Shown here in pieces: positions 7,015-7,601 of a DNA stretch of 7,601 bases. Both the position numbers and the translations under genes were made by a program. The notes under the pieces were generated by a model. It saw only the letters and a list, made by a program, of their open reading frames with translations, ran no database searches and had not been told where the DNA came from. The DNA comes from Clostridia bacterium (GTDB lineage Bacteria; Bacillota; Clostridia; Oscillospirales; Acutalibacteraceae), in contig JAFSBS010000254.1 of the NCBI GenBank assembly GCA_017437165.1, positions 1-7,601 on the forward strand, given 5' to 3'. The first letter of the stretch is position 1. Every line of letters starts with the position of its first letter.

Positions 7015-7044
7015 TGTATTCTTCGGAATGCGGAGGGCGTTTTT
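7008..7044 (+). terminator. Intrinsic terminator of the T-box leader
   Basis: A 14-base-pair stem (7008-7021 with 7026-7039, including G-U pairs) is closed by a C(TTCG)G tetraloop, one of the most stable RNA loops. It is followed at once by TTTTT (7040-7044) and more T-rich sequence. This should give strong default termination when the tRNA is charged. Confidence 0.92.
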
Positions 7045-7109
7045 GTTTGTTCTCATTCCGAAAAATAAGTTTGGAAATATTCAGACAAAAACCAGAAAGG
7101 GTGTACAAA

Positions 7110-7601
7110 ATGTCACAAAATTACTATCAAAAAGAATTTGAAACTATGTCCAGAGAAGAAATGAAAAAGCTTCAATCTGAAAAATTAGTTAAACAAGTCA
7201 AGCACGTTTACGAAAATGTACCTTATTATCGCAATCTTATGGATGAAAAAGGTGTGAAACCTGAAGATATCAAGGGTATCGATGATTTACATAAACTTCC
7301 GTTTTTATCAAAAGCAGATTTAAGAGAGGCATATCCTTACGGTCTTTTAGCAAAACCGCTCGAAGATTGTGTTCGTATCCACTCTACTTCAGGAACAACA
7401 GGACGTAGAGTAGTTGCTTTCTACACCCAGAATGACGTGGATTTGTGGGAGGATTGCTGTGCCCGTGCTATTGTTGCCGCAGGCGGTACTAAAAAGGATG
7501 TATGTCAGGTTGCTTATGGTTACGGATTATTTACAGGCGGTGCAGGTCTTCACGGTGGTTCACACAAAGTTGGTTGTCTTACATTACCAATGTCTTCAGG
7601 T
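7110..7601 (+). CDS. paaK: Phenylacetate-CoA ligase (partial, C-terminus off the right edge)
   Basis: AMP-forming ligase that makes phenylacetyl-CoA (or a related arylacetyl-CoA) from the acid, ATP and CoA. Starting at the ATG at 7110, 164 codons are open to the edge; the full protein should be about 430 residues. The ATP phosphate loop HSTSGTTGRRVVAFYT (91-106) and the block QVAYGYGLFTGGAGLHGG (133-150) are diagnostic of the PaaK family and unlike the longer ligase at 2700-4337. The phosphate loop has Arg-Arg where many relatives have Lys-Pro. An AAAGGG ribosome binding site (7096-7101) lies eight bases upstream. The gene sits behind its own promoter and a T-box leader, so it is regulated separately from the ligase-iorA-iorB unit and should be induced when phenylalanine is short. 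Indoleacetate or hydroxyphenylacetate remain possible substrates. Confidence 0.93.
   Translation, partial: MSQNYYQKEFETMSREEMKKLQSEKLVKQVKHVYENVPYYRNLMDEKGVKPEDIKGIDDLHKLPFLSKADLREAYPYGLLAKPLEDCVRIHSTSGTTGRRVVAFYTQNDVDLWEDCCARAIVAAGGTKKDVCQVAYGYGLFTGGAGLHGGSHKVGCLTLPMSSG

Larger units (their letters stand above)
6772..7048 (+). ncRNA. T-box riboswitch, predicted tRNA-Phe responsive, controlling paaK
   Basis: Leader RNA that binds an uncharged tRNA and lets transcription continue into paaK. Stem I opens with GATGACCAGAAAGTAG (6781-6796). It carries the AGAGAG bulge (6816-6821) and the distal stem TTGCC/GGCAA (6822-6826 with 6838-6842) around the conserved GGTGCAA loop. On the descending side CGAATTCATTC (6857-6867) has the expected layout of a specifier loop, giving codon UUC (Phe) at 6861-6863 before a conserved A. 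Three hairpins follow: ACGGG/CCCGT (6910-6923), AGGTA/TACCT (6934-6949) and GATAA/TTATC (6950-6964). These are probably stems of the II-III region. The T-box sequence AGGTGGTACCACGGG (6984-6998) has bulge UGGU (6987-6990), complementary to a tRNA ending ACCA, as tRNA-Phe does. The riboswitch call is firm. The Phe specificity rests on my alignment by eye. Confidence 0.93.

Noticed and set aside
6896..7141. Short open frames on both strands in the paaK leader (6896-7108 minus, 6938-7141 plus)
   Set aside because: They lie across the T-box stems and terminator, which fully explain the sequence constraint there.
1..7601. CRISPR arrays, insertion sequences, tRNA or rRNA genes
   Set aside because: I looked for regularly spaced repeats, transposase motifs with flanking inverted repeats, and tRNA or rRNA sequence and saw none. 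The window is ordinary chromosomal gene content.

Overview
The window is visibly AT-rich, with strong AGGAGG-type ribosome binding sites, consensus sigma-A promoters and a T-box leader. Its ferredoxin-dependent 2-oxoacid oxidoreductase points to an anaerobe. Together these suggest a low-GC Firmicute of the class Clostridia, probably a gut or rumen type. The species cannot be named from this sequence.

Left part (1-1891, minus strand): a three-gene housekeeping operon reads leftward from a consensus promoter at 1864-1891. It holds an adenine-phosphoribosyltransferase-like protein, the 16S rRNA 2'-O-methyltransferase RsmI, and the first 144 codons of a membrane-anchored protein of unknown function that runs off the left edge. 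The genes are tightly packed, with gaps of 14 and 4 bases.

Middle (1892-2644): a DUF1643 protein of unknown function reads rightward from its own promoter. The two divergent promoters share a 189-base intergenic region.

Right part (2625-7601, plus strand): a CoA-thioester / 2-oxoacid module. A promoter buried in the end of the DUF1643 gene drives an AMP-forming acyl-CoA ligase followed by iorA and iorB, the two subunits of indolepyruvate (arylpyruvate):ferredoxin oxidoreductase. A 420-base gap then holds a new promoter and a complete T-box riboswitch with an intrinsic terminator. Behind it lies the first 164 codons of a phenylacetate-CoA ligase (paaK), which runs off the right edge.

The T-box specifier reads as UUC (Phe) and the acceptor-binding bulge is UGGU, which fits a tRNA ending ACCA. 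A T-box turns its gene on when the cognate tRNA is uncharged, so paaK should be induced by phenylalanine starvation. The most economical reading is a salvage route: phenylacetate is activated by PaaK, reductively carboxylated to phenylpyruvate by IorAB running in reverse, and transaminated to Phe elsewhere. This makes the aromatic module biosynthetic rather than only degradative. The specifier, the reaction direction and the substrate of the first ligase are inferences.
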